Assembly: GCA_903928445.1 (NCBI GenBank)
Contig: CAIYRB010000202.1
Location: forward strand, 1 to 48,121
From: an uncultured Pseudomonadota bacterium
GTDB taxonomy: Bacteria > Bdellovibrionota_B > Oligoflexia > Oligoflexales > CAIYRB01
Reading direction: 5' to 3'
DNA length: 48,121 bases
This document shows positions 40,763 through 48,121 of this stretch, one piece after another. The notes beneath the pieces were generated by a model, which ran no database searches, had not been told where the DNA came from, and saw only the letters and a list, made by a program, of their open reading frames with translations. Numbering within the stretch: the first letter of the stretch is position 1; the number at the start of each line of letters is the position of its first letter. A program made the position numbers and the translations under genes.

Positions 40763-41881
40763 TTGCGCTGGATTTTAGCACCGCTTTTGGCCTGCTGTTG
40801 CCTTGCGTCCGTGGCGCTTGCGCGTAAGACCAATGGGCCGATCTACGAAGATCCGTTTGATCTGGGTGCTGGCGGTGCGTCGTTGACCCGTGCGAGTAAG
40901 GAAGGTGTGCTGTTCTCTAATCCGGCATTGCTACCGCTAGGCGCAGCTTTCTTTCGCTGGACTGGCCTCACCACGACGTTTCTCGTCAACAAGGAAGCGG
41001 TCGATACCGCGCGTAGCCTCGTCAAAAGTGCGCAAAGCAGCAAGAGTTCCAGCAGTGGCTCAGACAGCAAAGCGCAGGCTGCGGACATAGTCGACAAGGT
41101 GTTTAAGAACCCCATCCATCTGGGTTGGGGACTTGCCCTGAGTACGGTCACCAGTGCCTTTGGTCTGTCGGCATTTAGTCGCTTCGAACCAGACATTCGC
41201 GCCAAGCAATTCGGCTCAACCGGTCTACCCGAGGTGGAGCTGCGCACCGAGAGTTACCACGGTGTGGCGATCGGCGCCGCAGTCCGCACCCCGCTACGCT
41301 GGCTGCTGTTTGGCGCGACGGCCAAGTACCTCTATGCTGGCGAGCAGGACGTGGCGGCGCAGGTCACCGATTCGGCGACCATCGCCAGCTTTGGTCAGCA
41401 GAAATTCGCGCAAAATCTCGTGGCGCTCAATAAGGGAGTGGGCCTTGATCTTGGCACCCTACTGTTCTTTCAAGGCCAGAATGTTGATCTGACGGCTGCT
41501 GGTAAGGTCGATGATCTTGGCAACACCAAACTCAGCGGCACCTCGGCGCAACCAAAGCAGTTCAAGCAAGTCGCTAGCGCAGGCCTGGGCTTGACCCTAC
41601 ATTCGACTGCCGACGCCCTGCACTTCGCCGTTGACTACCGCGACCTCAGTGACGTCTACAAAGAAGCGCTTTTTAAGCGCCTTTATGTCGGCACCAAGGT
41701 GACGCTGCGGACCTACCTGGGCTTCTCCGGTGGCTACTATAACGGCTATCCATCGATGGGCGTCGAGATCGACTTGCTGCTGCTGCGCTTAGCCTTCACC
41801 TCCTATACCCGTGAGCTTGGTGACCACCCCGGGGTCGATCCTCGGCATATCTATATGGCTTCGATCAGTGCCGGATTTTAA
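40763..41881 (+). CDS. Outer-membrane beta-barrel protein
   Basis: From TTG 40763 (GGAGG 7 nt upstream) the protein is 372 aa, starting with a clean signal peptide (MRWILAPLLACCCLASVALA). The mature chain has alternating hydrophobic strands, GVLFSNPALLPLG early on (a pattern of PorV/TraF-like barrels: 'NPA' after a glycine-rich start) and ends in Phe (SISAGF), the usual outer-membrane targeting residue. A Ser/Lys-rich insert lies near 92-112. It is followed after 17 nt by a lipoprotein gene, so the pair may form an outer-membrane complex. Substrate unknown. Confidence 0.72.
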   Translation: MRWILAPLLACCCLASVALARKTNGPIYEDPFDLGAGGASLTRASKEGVLFSNPALLPLGAAFFRWTGLTTTFLVNKEAVDTARSLVKSAQSSKSSSSGSDSKAQAADIVDKVFKNPIHLGWGLALSTVTSAFGLSAFSRFEPDIRAKQFGSTGLPEVELRTESYHGVAIGAAVRTPLRWLLFGATAKYLYAGEQDVAAQVTDSATIASFGQQKFAQNLVALNKGVGLDLGTLLFFQGQNVDLTAAGKVDDLGNTKLSGTSAQPKQFKQVASAGLGLTLHSTADALHFAVDYRDLSDVYKEALFKRLYVGTKVTLRTYLGFSGGYYNGYPSMGVEIDLLLLRLAFTSYTRELGDHPGVDPRHIYMASISAGF

Positions 41882-41898
41882 CCTTTAAGGAGCTGCGG

Positions 41899-42675
41899 TT
41901 GAATAAACGCTGCCTAAGCACAGCCCTTTTGGGCTTAGCATGGACGGTCCTCGCTTGTGGTGGTGCGAAGAATGTCGCCAGCTGCCCCGGTGGCAAAACC
42001 AGTGGTATCTGCAGCCAGCAGACACCAGATGAGCAGGCCCAAGCTAAGCTCAATAGCGGCGACTACGACGGCGCGATCAGTCAACTAAACGACCTGATTA
42101 CGGCCGAGCCGGAGACCTACAGTCGCCTGCCGATCCTTGCCGCTGCGTATGCTGCAAGGGCTGGATTGGATATCCTAACCGTAGCCAAGTCGCAGTTCAG
42201 TGCCGGTGGCAGCTTACTCGACGTCTTTGCCTCTTTTATCCCAACGCCCAAGACCGTTGGTGCTGCCGCTTATAAAATCCACGTCGCTGATATGCAATCC
42301 GCCGTCGCCAGTCTAAAGCGTATTCCTGCGGCCCTAGTCGCAACCACCTCGGCCTCAGATTATGCCTCGAGTGCAACCTTGCAGCAGACGATTTATACGG
42401 CGGCGTATTCGGTGATGTTTTTAAACCAGTTCGCCGTCTCTGCCGATACCGGCAAGCTCGACCCGGCACAACTGGCGACGATGACAGAGAGCGACGCCAA
42501 TGCCATTTTGACTAATTTTGCCGACACCGGGCAAATCCCCGCCCTCGGCTCCAATACCGCGGTCCAGGCTCAGGTGGCGGCGACGCTGACAAAGATCAAC
42601 GCGGAGCCAGGGGCCACCTCTAAGGAAAAGATTGCCGCCTTTGTCGCGGCACAACAAGCGACGCCGGCATCCTAG
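41899..42675 (+). CDS. Lipoprotein with TPR-like helices
   Basis: This 258-aa protein begins at TTG 41899 with a strong AAGGAG 6 nt upstream. The signal peptide ends in the lipobox VLAC (Cys20). A TPR-like unit (AQAKLNSGDYDGAISQLNDLI) follows, then mostly helical Ala-rich sequence. It is encoded immediately after the outer-membrane barrel gene and probably works with it. No catalytic motif is visible. Confidence 0.68.
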   Translation: MNKRCLSTALLGLAWTVLACGGAKNVASCPGGKTSGICSQQTPDEQAQAKLNSGDYDGAISQLNDLITAEPETYSRLPILAAAYAARAGLDILTVAKSQFSAGGSLLDVFASFIPTPKTVGAAAYKIHVADMQSAVASLKRIPAALVATTSASDYASSATLQQTIYTAAYSVMFLNQFAVSADTGKLDPAQLATMTESDANAILTNFADTGQIPALGSNTAVQAQVAATLTKINAEPGATSKEKIAAFVAAQQATPAS

Positions 42676-42719
42676 TGATTGCTGCATAGTCGCTCAGCGG
42701 CTCGGCAGTTAAACAGCAC

Positions 42720-43499
42720 TTACCTAATGTAAGCGTGGACGATCCGCTCATAGTCGCCACTGCGCTTAATCGCTTCTAGACCTTGATCAAATAGGTCGCG
42801 CACGGACTTGGAGTTAAAGCCCATCCGATACTCATTATTTTGCCGAAATAGGCGGTGGATCTGATAGGCCTCTGGCGGCTTCCTGCCTAATTTGTCGTTC
42901 CACCAGGTGAAGACGTATTGATCGATTACTAGGACCTGCACTCGTCGCGACGTAAACATTCGGTACTGGGACTGTTGATCAGGGTTTTCGGCGTAGCGTG
43001 GGTTGGTCTTGGCCATGGCATTGAATGCGGGGCCCAAGTCGGTCGCTGCGTCTTGCCAGGCGGCGATCGAGTATTTGCGTAAATCATCGACGCTATCAAT
43101 GGTGAGGTGCTCAGATAAATGCGACACGGCAACATTGGTGCAGGAGATCAAGGTCTGCGAATAGTAAATATCGGCATAAGCAGGCCCTGACGTTTCGGCT
43201 CCGTCAAGCAGCCCCTGGCTGAGTAGGCGAATGATTCGGGCAAAGGAACCATAATAGAGCTTTATCGGTTGATGGATGTGCGTCATCGCCGCCCGAAATA
43301 GGTCGATCTCGAGGCCCAGATGCTTGGTGTTGATATCAAGGTAAGCTGGATCATAGGGGGTCGGAGCGCTGATATAGGGCGCCTTGGCGTAGGAAAATCC
43401 AATCACGAGATCTGCTGCCGCCCTGACCGGGACGGCCTTGCAGCAGCAGGCTAGCAACAAACCCAGACGAAGTACGGTGTGGTATTTAGCTTGGGCCAT
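42720..43499 (-). CDS. Periplasmic solute-binding-like protein (SBP_bac_3 type)
   Basis: From ATG 43499 the product is 259 aa with a signal peptide (LRLGLLLACCCKAVPVRAA). The fold pattern resembles family 3 solute-binding proteins (PF00497): HLGLEIDLFRAAM early, LLSQGLLDGAETSGPAYADIYYSQT, then a hinge, and a C-terminal GLEAIKRSGDYERIVHAYI. Key ligand residues cannot be assigned. Its start lies 14 nt inside the end of the hybrid kinase gene, in another frame, so expression is coupled. No ABC permease is nearby, which suggests it delivers a signal to the kinase rather than feeding a transporter (inference). Confidence 0.75.
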   Translation of the reverse strand: MAQAKYHTVLRLGLLLACCCKAVPVRAAADLVIGFSYAKAPYISAPTPYDPAYLDINTKHLGLEIDLFRAAMTHIHQPIKLYYGSFARIIRLLSQGLLDGAETSGPAYADIYYSQTLISCTNVAVSHLSEHLTIDSVDDLRKYSIAAWQDAATDLGPAFNAMAKTNPRYAENPDQQSQYRMFTSRRVQVLVIDQYVFTWWNDKLGRKPPEAYQIHRLFRQNNEYRMGFNSKSVRDLFDQGLEAIKRSGDYERIVHAYIR

Positions 43500-45357
43500 G
43501 GTCAGGCTCCGGAAGCAACTGGCTATAGGTTGTAATGACGGCTTGGAGCTTGGATTCGTCGAGTGGCTTTTCGATGACCTCAGCAAAACCCGCGGCATGA
43601 TATGAGCCGATCTCGTGCTGCATCGAGTTAGCCGTGGTGGCGATCACCGGTGTTTTACAGCCGGCTTGCCGGAGCCGTGCTAAAGCCTCAATGCCGTTCA
43701 TTCCGGGCATCTGGATATCCATCAAGATCACCTCGAAACCACGCTTTTCGGCGGCCACTAAGGCGTCGACACCATTGGCCACGCGCGTGATGCGAGCCCC
43801 ATGTCTTTGCAATAGGCAGCTGAGCAGCGTTGCGGTGTCCTCATTGTCTTCGACGAGTAGGACCCTGCACCTGCGGCCGCCGGTTCCGGCCACCGCTGTG
43901 GCGGCGTGGGTTAGCTTCCTCTCATGCGGCGGCGTTGCCAGAGGATCTTCGACCAGTTGCACCGGCAACTGCAGCAAAAAATGGCTGCCTTGGTCCTTGC
44001 TCGAACGCAGCAGCTGCAGATCTCCGCCTAGGCTCTGAGCCAATTGGCGGGCTAAATGCAAGCCTAATCCTGTGCCGGGAAAGCCACACTGCTTGGTGTC
44101 GTCTGCCTGGGCAAACGGGGTGAATATCATCGCCTTGAATTCATCACTGATGCCGATGCCGCTGTCGATGACGTCGATCGCAAGGGTTCCGCTAGTCGCC
44201 ATGTCGACGACGATCCTGACGCTACCTTGTGGGGTAAACTTGACAGCATTGCTCAGTAGATTGAGGACGATTTTTTCGATGAGGGTTCTCGCCGCGTAGA
44301 CATACTGTGGTGTCTTGGCGCTTATCTCAGTGGCGATCACAACGCCCTTTTTGCTAGCCTCCAGTTGCACCGTTGCGGTCAAGTGGTTGAAAAAGTCTTT
44401 GACCTGGATCACTTCGTCGATCCGTTTGAAACGTCCCGTCTCCGACTTTGACGCTTCGAGCAGGTTGTCGATGAGTTCCCGAAGAGCGCGCACATTGCGC
44501 TGAATAATTTCTGAGTACGACTCTTTCGCGGCGCCGTCCAAGTTGGGCTCGCTCAGCAAACTCGTATAACCCGCAATGGCGGTGAGCGGGGTTCGCACTT
44601 CGTGGCTGACGTTGGCTAAAAAAAGTGCTTCGGCGCGTACTGCGGCTTGCGCGGCATCGCGGGACATCGCTAGTTCGGTCATCGTCGTTTGCAGCTCAAC
44701 CTGCATCTTATTGATCGAGGCGGCGACGATATCCAACTCGTCTTCCTTATGACGACGTCCTGGCTTGCGCCTGAGGACAAAGGGGGCACTGAGTTTGGCC
44801 TTGGTCAATTGTCTAAAATAGACTGCCAGGTCGGTGAGATGGCGTGAAATCATGCGGTTAAAAAGGACCACGAGCAGAAATGACACCAGGAAGGTCTTGA
44901 CGAAATTAGCGATGAGAAAAAGGAGCGTACGTTGCGTGATCTCGTGTTCGACCCGTCCCAGGGTCGCGACAACGTGAAGGCTGCCGAGATCGATCTGCTT
45001 GCCAAGGACCGGGTCCGAGTATGACAACGGGAATTCCCTGACGATGGAGTGGCCCTTTGGTGCCTGGTTGCCTTTGGTGAAGTCTTGTCCCTCGCTTTGC
45101 ACGCGCACCAAGTCGATATCCGGCAGATCTAATATGCCTTGCAGCTGCCGTTCGGTCACTTCGCTGTTGAGGGACCAAAGGCTTGAAACTAGTCCTGGAA
45201 CATAGCCGATGCCAACATGGTCGAGGTTTTCTTCGACTAAAGTGACCTCACGGCGGTAATCAGCAAAGACCTGCAAAGTCGTCGTCATCAATGCCACCAA
45301 CGTGCTCGTGAGCACGACGGCAAAGACCAATTTTCTCGCTATGTTTAACGTTGGCAT
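43486..45357 (-). CDS. Membrane hybrid sensor histidine kinase
   Basis: This 623-aa protein has two membrane helices (about 8-30 and 145-167) flanking a ~115-residue periplasmic domain, a HAMP-like linker (about 168-225), HisKA with NVSHEVRTPLTA (His252), a HATPase domain (NLLSNAVKF, DSGIGI, GTGLGLHLARQL) and a C-terminal receiver (about 490-615, phospho-acceptor Asp547 in ILMDIQMPG). All phosphotransfer residues are present. No separate response regulator is encoded next to it. It overlaps a solute-binding-like gene, a plausible periplasmic partner of the sensor domain. Confidence 0.9.
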   Translation of the reverse strand: MPTLNIARKLVFAVVLTSTLVALMTTTLQVFADYRREVTLVEENLDHVGIGYVPGLVSSLWSLNSEVTERQLQGILDLPDIDLVRVQSEGQDFTKGNQAPKGHSIVREFPLSYSDPVLGKQIDLGSLHVVATLGRVEHEITQRTLLFLIANFVKTFLVSFLLVVLFNRMISRHLTDLAVYFRQLTKAKLSAPFVLRRKPGRRHKEDELDIVAASINKMQVELQTTMTELAMSRDAAQAAVRAEALFLANVSHEVRTPLTAIAGYTSLLSEPNLDGAAKESYSEIIQRNVRALRELIDNLLEASKSETGRFKRIDEVIQVKDFFNHLTATVQLEASKKGVVIATEISAKTPQYVYAARTLIEKIVLNLLSNAVKFTPQGSVRIVVDMATSGTLAIDVIDSGIGISDEFKAMIFTPFAQADDTKQCGFPGTGLGLHLARQLAQSLGGDLQLLRSSKDQGSHFLLQLPVQLVEDPLATPPHERKLTHAATAVAGTGGRRCRVLLVEDNEDTATLLSCLLQRHGARITRVANGVDALVAAEKRGFEVILMDIQMPGMNGIEALARLRQAGCKTPVIATTANSMQHEIGSYHAAGFAEVIEKPLDESKLQAVITTYSQLLPEPDHGPS

Positions 45358-45613
45358 AGGAAACGTGGAGTCTCCGTTCGCTCATACATAGCCGATCTCC
45401 ACGCGTCCTTCGCAATAAAGACACTTGTAGATGCTGCATTCTGGTCGACGTTGTCGCACTTTGAGGCGCGGCCTAATGGTGGCCAAGGTAGCAGACTAAA
45501 ATCAACTATACTAGTCGCATTTTTTGCTACAATGATTGAAGAAAACGTGACACTAGTGCGGCCGGTCTTAGTCGTTTGCGAAAACCCAGCCGACCATGTA
45601 GCATCGTGGCCCT

Positions 45614-46846
45614 ATGCCCACTGCGTCTTCGTTTCCTGCTCTTGGCCTCTATGTGCACGTGCCCTATTGCGCGGCCTTGTGTCCGTATTGTGATTTCGCC
45701 AAGACAGCAAATTTTACCGCCGAGATCCAGCAGCGTTACTTGCAGCAATTAGTTGCACACCTACGGGCGTGGACCGCCATTCCGTCGCTGCGGTCAAAGT
45801 ATCCAAGAGGATTTAGTAGCGTGTTTTTTGGTGGCGGCACGCCAAGCCTGTTTGCCGATGAGTATCGGCCGCTGTTTGATGTGCTAACACCGCTGCTGCA
45901 GCCGGGCGCCGAGGTCAGTCTTGAAGCCAACCCGGATGATATCACTGCGGCGCGCTTAAAGGTTTGGCAGCAACTCGGCGTCACCCGGTTATCGATGGGT
46001 GTGCAGACCTTTCAGCCGGAGGGCCTCCGCGTCCTCAGGCGGGTGCACTCGGCGGCGGCGGCGCATCACGCCATCGCGGCGGCGCTCGACGTGTTTCCAG
46101 CTCTTAACATCGATCTGATCTATGGCTGGCCGGGTCAATCGATGGACGCGTGGAAGGCTGATCTGCAGATCGCGATCGCGCTGGGCATCCGGCATCTAAG
46201 CCTCTACAGCTTGACCTATGAAGGGCGAACCCCCTTGGGTCGTCAAGAAACGCGTGGCGTGGTCCAGCGCGCCAGTGACGACCACCTTGCTGATCTATAC
46301 GCCGTCGCCTGCGAGCTCTTAGGTGCGGCCGGATACCTCCACGAGGAGGTGTCCAACTGGTCTCTGCCCGGTGCCGCCTGTCAACACAACTGGCTTTACT
46401 GGCAAGACCAGTCCTTTGTCGGGATCGGCGCGGGTGCGCATGGCTACCTTGCCGATCCCCATGGTCCGGGCCTACGCTACGCCTATGGCCGTAGCGATCG
46501 CACCTTCAATCAACATGCGCTAACAAGCATCACCGACCGCCCATTCGATGGCCCCACATTGTCCTCCACCTTCGGCGTCACCGTCGACCAAGGCCGCGAC
46601 CTCGACGCCTGGCTCACCGAGCTCGTCGGTTCCGGTTTACGCACCCGTCACGGCATCGCCCTCGATGCCGCCCTGCACCGCTGTCACTTACTGTTCCAAC
46701 CGACGCCCGTACTGCAACACGGATTAAATACGGGCCTCCTCAGCATCGAAGCCGGACAACTGCGCCTTGCCCCCCAAGAATGGTTTCGCGAAGCCGCCTG
46801 GTGCGTCGAATTTTTGGGGTCAGTCACTCCCGCTAACATCCTGTAA
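45614..46846 (+). CDS. hemW: HemW-like radical SAM protein
   Basis: This 410-aa protein has the radical-SAM cluster motif CxxxCxxC (C19, C23, C26 in HVPYCAALCPYCDF) with the trailing Phe typical of HemW, rather than the CGC of true HemN. FFGGGTPSLF, LEANPDD and GVQTFQPEGLRVLRR follow, plus the C-terminal HemW region. HemW proteins are heme-binding chaperone-like enzymes and are often misannotated as coproporphyrinogen III dehydrogenase. The ATG at 45614 has no clear ribosome-binding site, so a different start is possible. Confidence 0.88.
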   Translation: MPTASSFPALGLYVHVPYCAALCPYCDFAKTANFTAEIQQRYLQQLVAHLRAWTAIPSLRSKYPRGFSSVFFGGGTPSLFADEYRPLFDVLTPLLQPGAEVSLEANPDDITAARLKVWQQLGVTRLSMGVQTFQPEGLRVLRRVHSAAAAHHAIAAALDVFPALNIDLIYGWPGQSMDAWKADLQIAIALGIRHLSLYSLTYEGRTPLGRQETRGVVQRASDDHLADLYAVACELLGAAGYLHEEVSNWSLPGAACQHNWLYWQDQSFVGIGAGAHGYLADPHGPGLRYAYGRSDRTFNQHALTSITDRPFDGPTLSSTFGVTVDQGRDLDAWLTELVGSGLRTRHGIALDAALHRCHLLFQPTPVLQHGLNTGLLSIEAGQLRLAPQEWFREAAWCVEFLGSVTPANIL

Positions 46847-46882
46847 ATGCCGGCGCCGCACGGCGCGACCGAGGCGACGACC

Positions 46883-47212
46883 CTAGGGAAATAGCTGCAC
46901 TGCAGTAGGCAGGACTGACTTAATAAAATCTGACTGTTGTTCGCTGGCGAGTGGTGCGACCGTCAGGTCAATCCGGCATTCGCCGATATTCTTCTGTACG
47001 CCGGTCAACAGTGCCCGCTTCTTTTGCTTGAGCTCGGCGAGACAATGGTTGCTGCCGAGAAGCAGCAGATCAATGTCACCACCTCTCCTCGTATCATCTG
47101 TACGGCTGCCGTAAAGAAATAGGGCGGTTTCGCCAAGCTGCCAGATTTGTGGTCCAAGCACGTCGGTGCAAGCCTGGAGGATTCCCGAAAGTCTTGCCGC
47201 TGTCAGCCTCAT
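46883..47212 (-). CDS. mntA: MNT-type nucleotidyltransferase antitoxin
   Basis: This 109-aa minimal nucleotidyltransferase has the signature G35-S36 followed nine residues later by D46-x-D48 (GSRTDDTRRGGDIDL). In HEPN-MNT (type VII) systems MntA adds AMP to a tyrosine of the HEPN toxin and thus neutralises it. The start overlaps the toxin stop by 4 nt (ATGA). The protein appears intact; the third catalytic acid is probably in IDLTVAPL near residue 90. Confidence 0.85.
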   Translation of the reverse strand: MRLTAARLSGILQACTDVLGPQIWQLGETALFLYGSRTDDTRRGGDIDLLLLGSNHCLAELKQKKRALLTGVQKNIGECRIDLTVAPLASEQQSDFIKSVLPTAVQLFP

Positions 47213-47640
47213 GTCAATAGCGTCGTAAGATTTAAGACAATAGGCGATAAACGCCGGAGATCTTCGAGATTCTGCTGCAAATCGTCATCTTCGTACTCAT
47301 GAACGATCACGTTGCGAAAACCTCGAAATTCCATCCATTGATCCGCAGAATCAATCAAACCGATTTTTTCGGCGTAGTCGGCATAATCCCGGACGCTACC
47401 CGAAAATCCAGGATCTTCCTTGAGGACTACAGCGCGCACGTATTTGGTCAAAAACAGATCAACTGTGCGTGAAAACCGTGCCGTGAAACTTTCCCAAGTC
47501 TCAAGGGTATCATCGTCCATCTGCGGGACGTCGGCCGACAGCTTTTGTACCTTGTCATAACTATATGCCAGGTGGCGTAAGGACTTCTGCAATTTAGCCG
47601 CGTAAGCGGCAATAGACTTATTAGTTGGTTTTACCGTCAT
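47209..47640 (-). CDS. hepT: HEPN-domain toxin (HepT-like)
   Basis: This 143-aa, mainly helical protein carries the HEPN RNase motif R109-x4-H114-x-Y116 (FRNVIVHEY), including the tyrosine that partner MntA enzymes AMPylate. HEPN toxins cut RNA. It is encoded just upstream of and overlapping the antitoxin gene, the usual toxin-first order for this family. No recognisable promoter palindrome lies upstream. Confidence 0.85.
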   Translation of the reverse strand: MTVKPTNKSIAAYAAKLQKSLRHLAYSYDKVQKLSADVPQMDDDTLETWESFTARFSRTVDLFLTKYVRAVVLKEDPGFSGSVRDYADYAEKIGLIDSADQWMEFRGFRNVIVHEYEDDDLQQNLEDLRRLSPIVLNLTTLLT

Positions 47641-47863
47641 GATCCATAACCTACTGTAGACTGCGAAGATTGCGCTTCGCTCGGCTAAAACTATAGGCTG
47701 AAGCGTACCTCACGGCAAACCACGGTCCAAGCCAATAACAGCCCGCTGAAAGCATGGGAGCAGAATTTCATCGCGCCAGATGACTATACCCCGATCTTCG
47801 TACGAACCTTTCTGCTCGCGAAATGCGCTACGCGAGCGCGCAACTTCGCTATTGGAATCCAGG

Positions 47864-47902
47864 CGACAAGAACAAAGGCGGGGGAAGCTGCGCCCGCCGC
47901 CT
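47864..47902 (-). terminator. Candidate Rho-independent terminator of the right-edge gene
   Basis: On the minus strand AGGCGG (47902-47897) pairs with CCGCCT (47881-47876), followed by a T-rich stretch TTGTTCTT. It begins about 22 nt after the stop codon at 47925-47927, the expected position if the Pro-Ala frame is a real gene. The T-run is interrupted, so strength is moderate. Confidence 0.5.
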
Positions 47903-47924
47903 CGTGTTCAAGTTTGATAGCGAT

Positions 47925-48121
47925 CTACCGACCGTCTGTCGACGGTGCAGGAGCCGGTGCTGGTGCCGGCGCAGGAGCCGGTGCAGGAGCCGGTGCCGGT
48001 GCCGGTGCAGGTGCAGGTGCAGGTGCAGGTGCCGGTGCCGGTGCCGGTGCAGGTGCAGGTGCAGGTGCAGGTGCAGGTGCAGGTGCAGGTGCAGGTGCAG
48101 GTGCAGGTGCAGGTGCAGGTG
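47925..48121 (-). CDS. Partial gene: Pro-Ala-rich C-terminus running out of the window
   Basis: On the minus strand the tandem repeat reads as about 29 Pro-Ala dipeptides followed by PSTDGR and a TAG at 47925-47927, then a terminator-like stem. Variation between repeat units falls on third codon positions of this frame (CCT/CCG/CCA, GCA/GCT/GCG), as expected under coding constraint, though it would also be silent in the opposite-strand Gly-Ala frame. Pro-Ala tails are typical of envelope-spanning or surface proteins. The N-terminal part, and so the identity, lies beyond position 48121. Confidence 0.55.
   Translation of the reverse strand, partial: PAPAPAPAPAPAPAPAPAPAPAPAPAPAPAPAPAPAPAPAPAPAPAPAPAPAPAPAPAPSTDGR
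47944..48121. repeat. GGTGCA hexanucleotide tandem repeat (about 30 units) at the window edge
   Basis: A 6-bp unit repeats without indels to the last base. The left third (47944-48003) is diversified at positions 3 and 6 (GGAGCC, GGTGCT, GGTGCC, GGCGCA); the right part is nearly pure GGTGCA, indicating recent expansion. The sequence ends inside the repeat, suggesting an assembly break. Confidence 0.95.

Noticed and set aside
47691..47771. 26-aa minus-strand ORF beginning MKFCSHAFSG with a signal-like core
   Set aside because: No ribosome-binding site or conservation visible; this size occurs by chance.
47917..48121. Plus-strand Gly-Ala repeat protein over the hexamer array
   Set aside because: The frame is open but has no credible start with a ribosome-binding site; the minus-strand Pro-Ala frame has a stop and terminator in the expected places.

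Overview
The window looks like part of the chromosome of a Gram-negative, GC-rich, probably gliding or predatory-type bacterium of the former Deltaproteobacteria (Bdellovibrionota/Oligoflexia or Myxococcota). This placement is an inference. It rests on several SPI/SPII-exported lipoproteins, an AgmX/PglI-type C-terminal domain beside TPR proteins, a PilT-like ATPase, large hybrid histidine kinases and frequent TTG/GTG starts with good Shine-Dalgarno sites. I saw no rRNA, tRNA, CRISPR array, transposase or integrase. The right end stops inside a hexanucleotide tandem repeat, so it may be a contig end.

Layout. (1) 148-4240 is an accessory block between two exact 42-bp direct repeats, one of which lies inside the 3' end of a methyltransferase gene. 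It holds a DUF4143-type ATPase, a type IV AbiE toxin-antitoxin pair with two near-identical palindromic operators over its promoter, an RNA-ligase-like gene, and a 115-nt highly structured element just upstream of the ligase. (2) 4160-8623 (minus strand) is a surface-glycan module: two SAM methyltransferases, a GT2 polyprenyl-phosphate-type glycosyltransferase (overlapping by 4 nt) and a GT-C membrane glycosyltransferase. (3) 8.8-17.3 kb carries a membrane PP2C phosphatase with an anomalous start, an Rsm22-like protein, an iron alcohol dehydrogenase, an M17 aminopeptidase, a two-gene lipoprotein operon whose second product has a CxxCH motif, and a DUF1499 protein. (4) 17.3-20.9 kb is one large carboxylic acid reductase (A-PCP-R). 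(5) 21.1-29.9 kb is an envelope/motility-like cluster: a PilT-like ATPase with a long N-terminal extension, divergent from a run of TPR protein, TPR lipoprotein, S1 protease lipoprotein and AgmX-tail protein.

(6) 29.9-36.4 kb carries a fused homocysteine methyltransferase/methylenetetrahydrofolate reductase and a 1490-aa CheB-CheR-PAS-kinase-receiver protein. (7) 36.4-42.7 kb holds small envelope proteins, a TrmA/RumA-type RNA uracil methyltransferase, a CPXCG zinc-ribbon-like protein, and an outer-membrane protein with its lipoprotein partner. (8) 42.7-45.4 kb is a hybrid kinase overlapping a periplasmic solute-binding-like protein. (9) hemW is followed by a HEPN-MNT (HepT-MntA, type VII) toxin-antitoxin pair. 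The right edge shows the Pro-Ala-rich C-terminus of a minus-strand gene that runs out of the window.

The best candidates for new biology are in block 1: the RNA ligase with its structured leader-like element, and the 42-bp repeats suggesting movement of the whole block. The fused protease ORF and the start of the PP2C gene are also worth checking.
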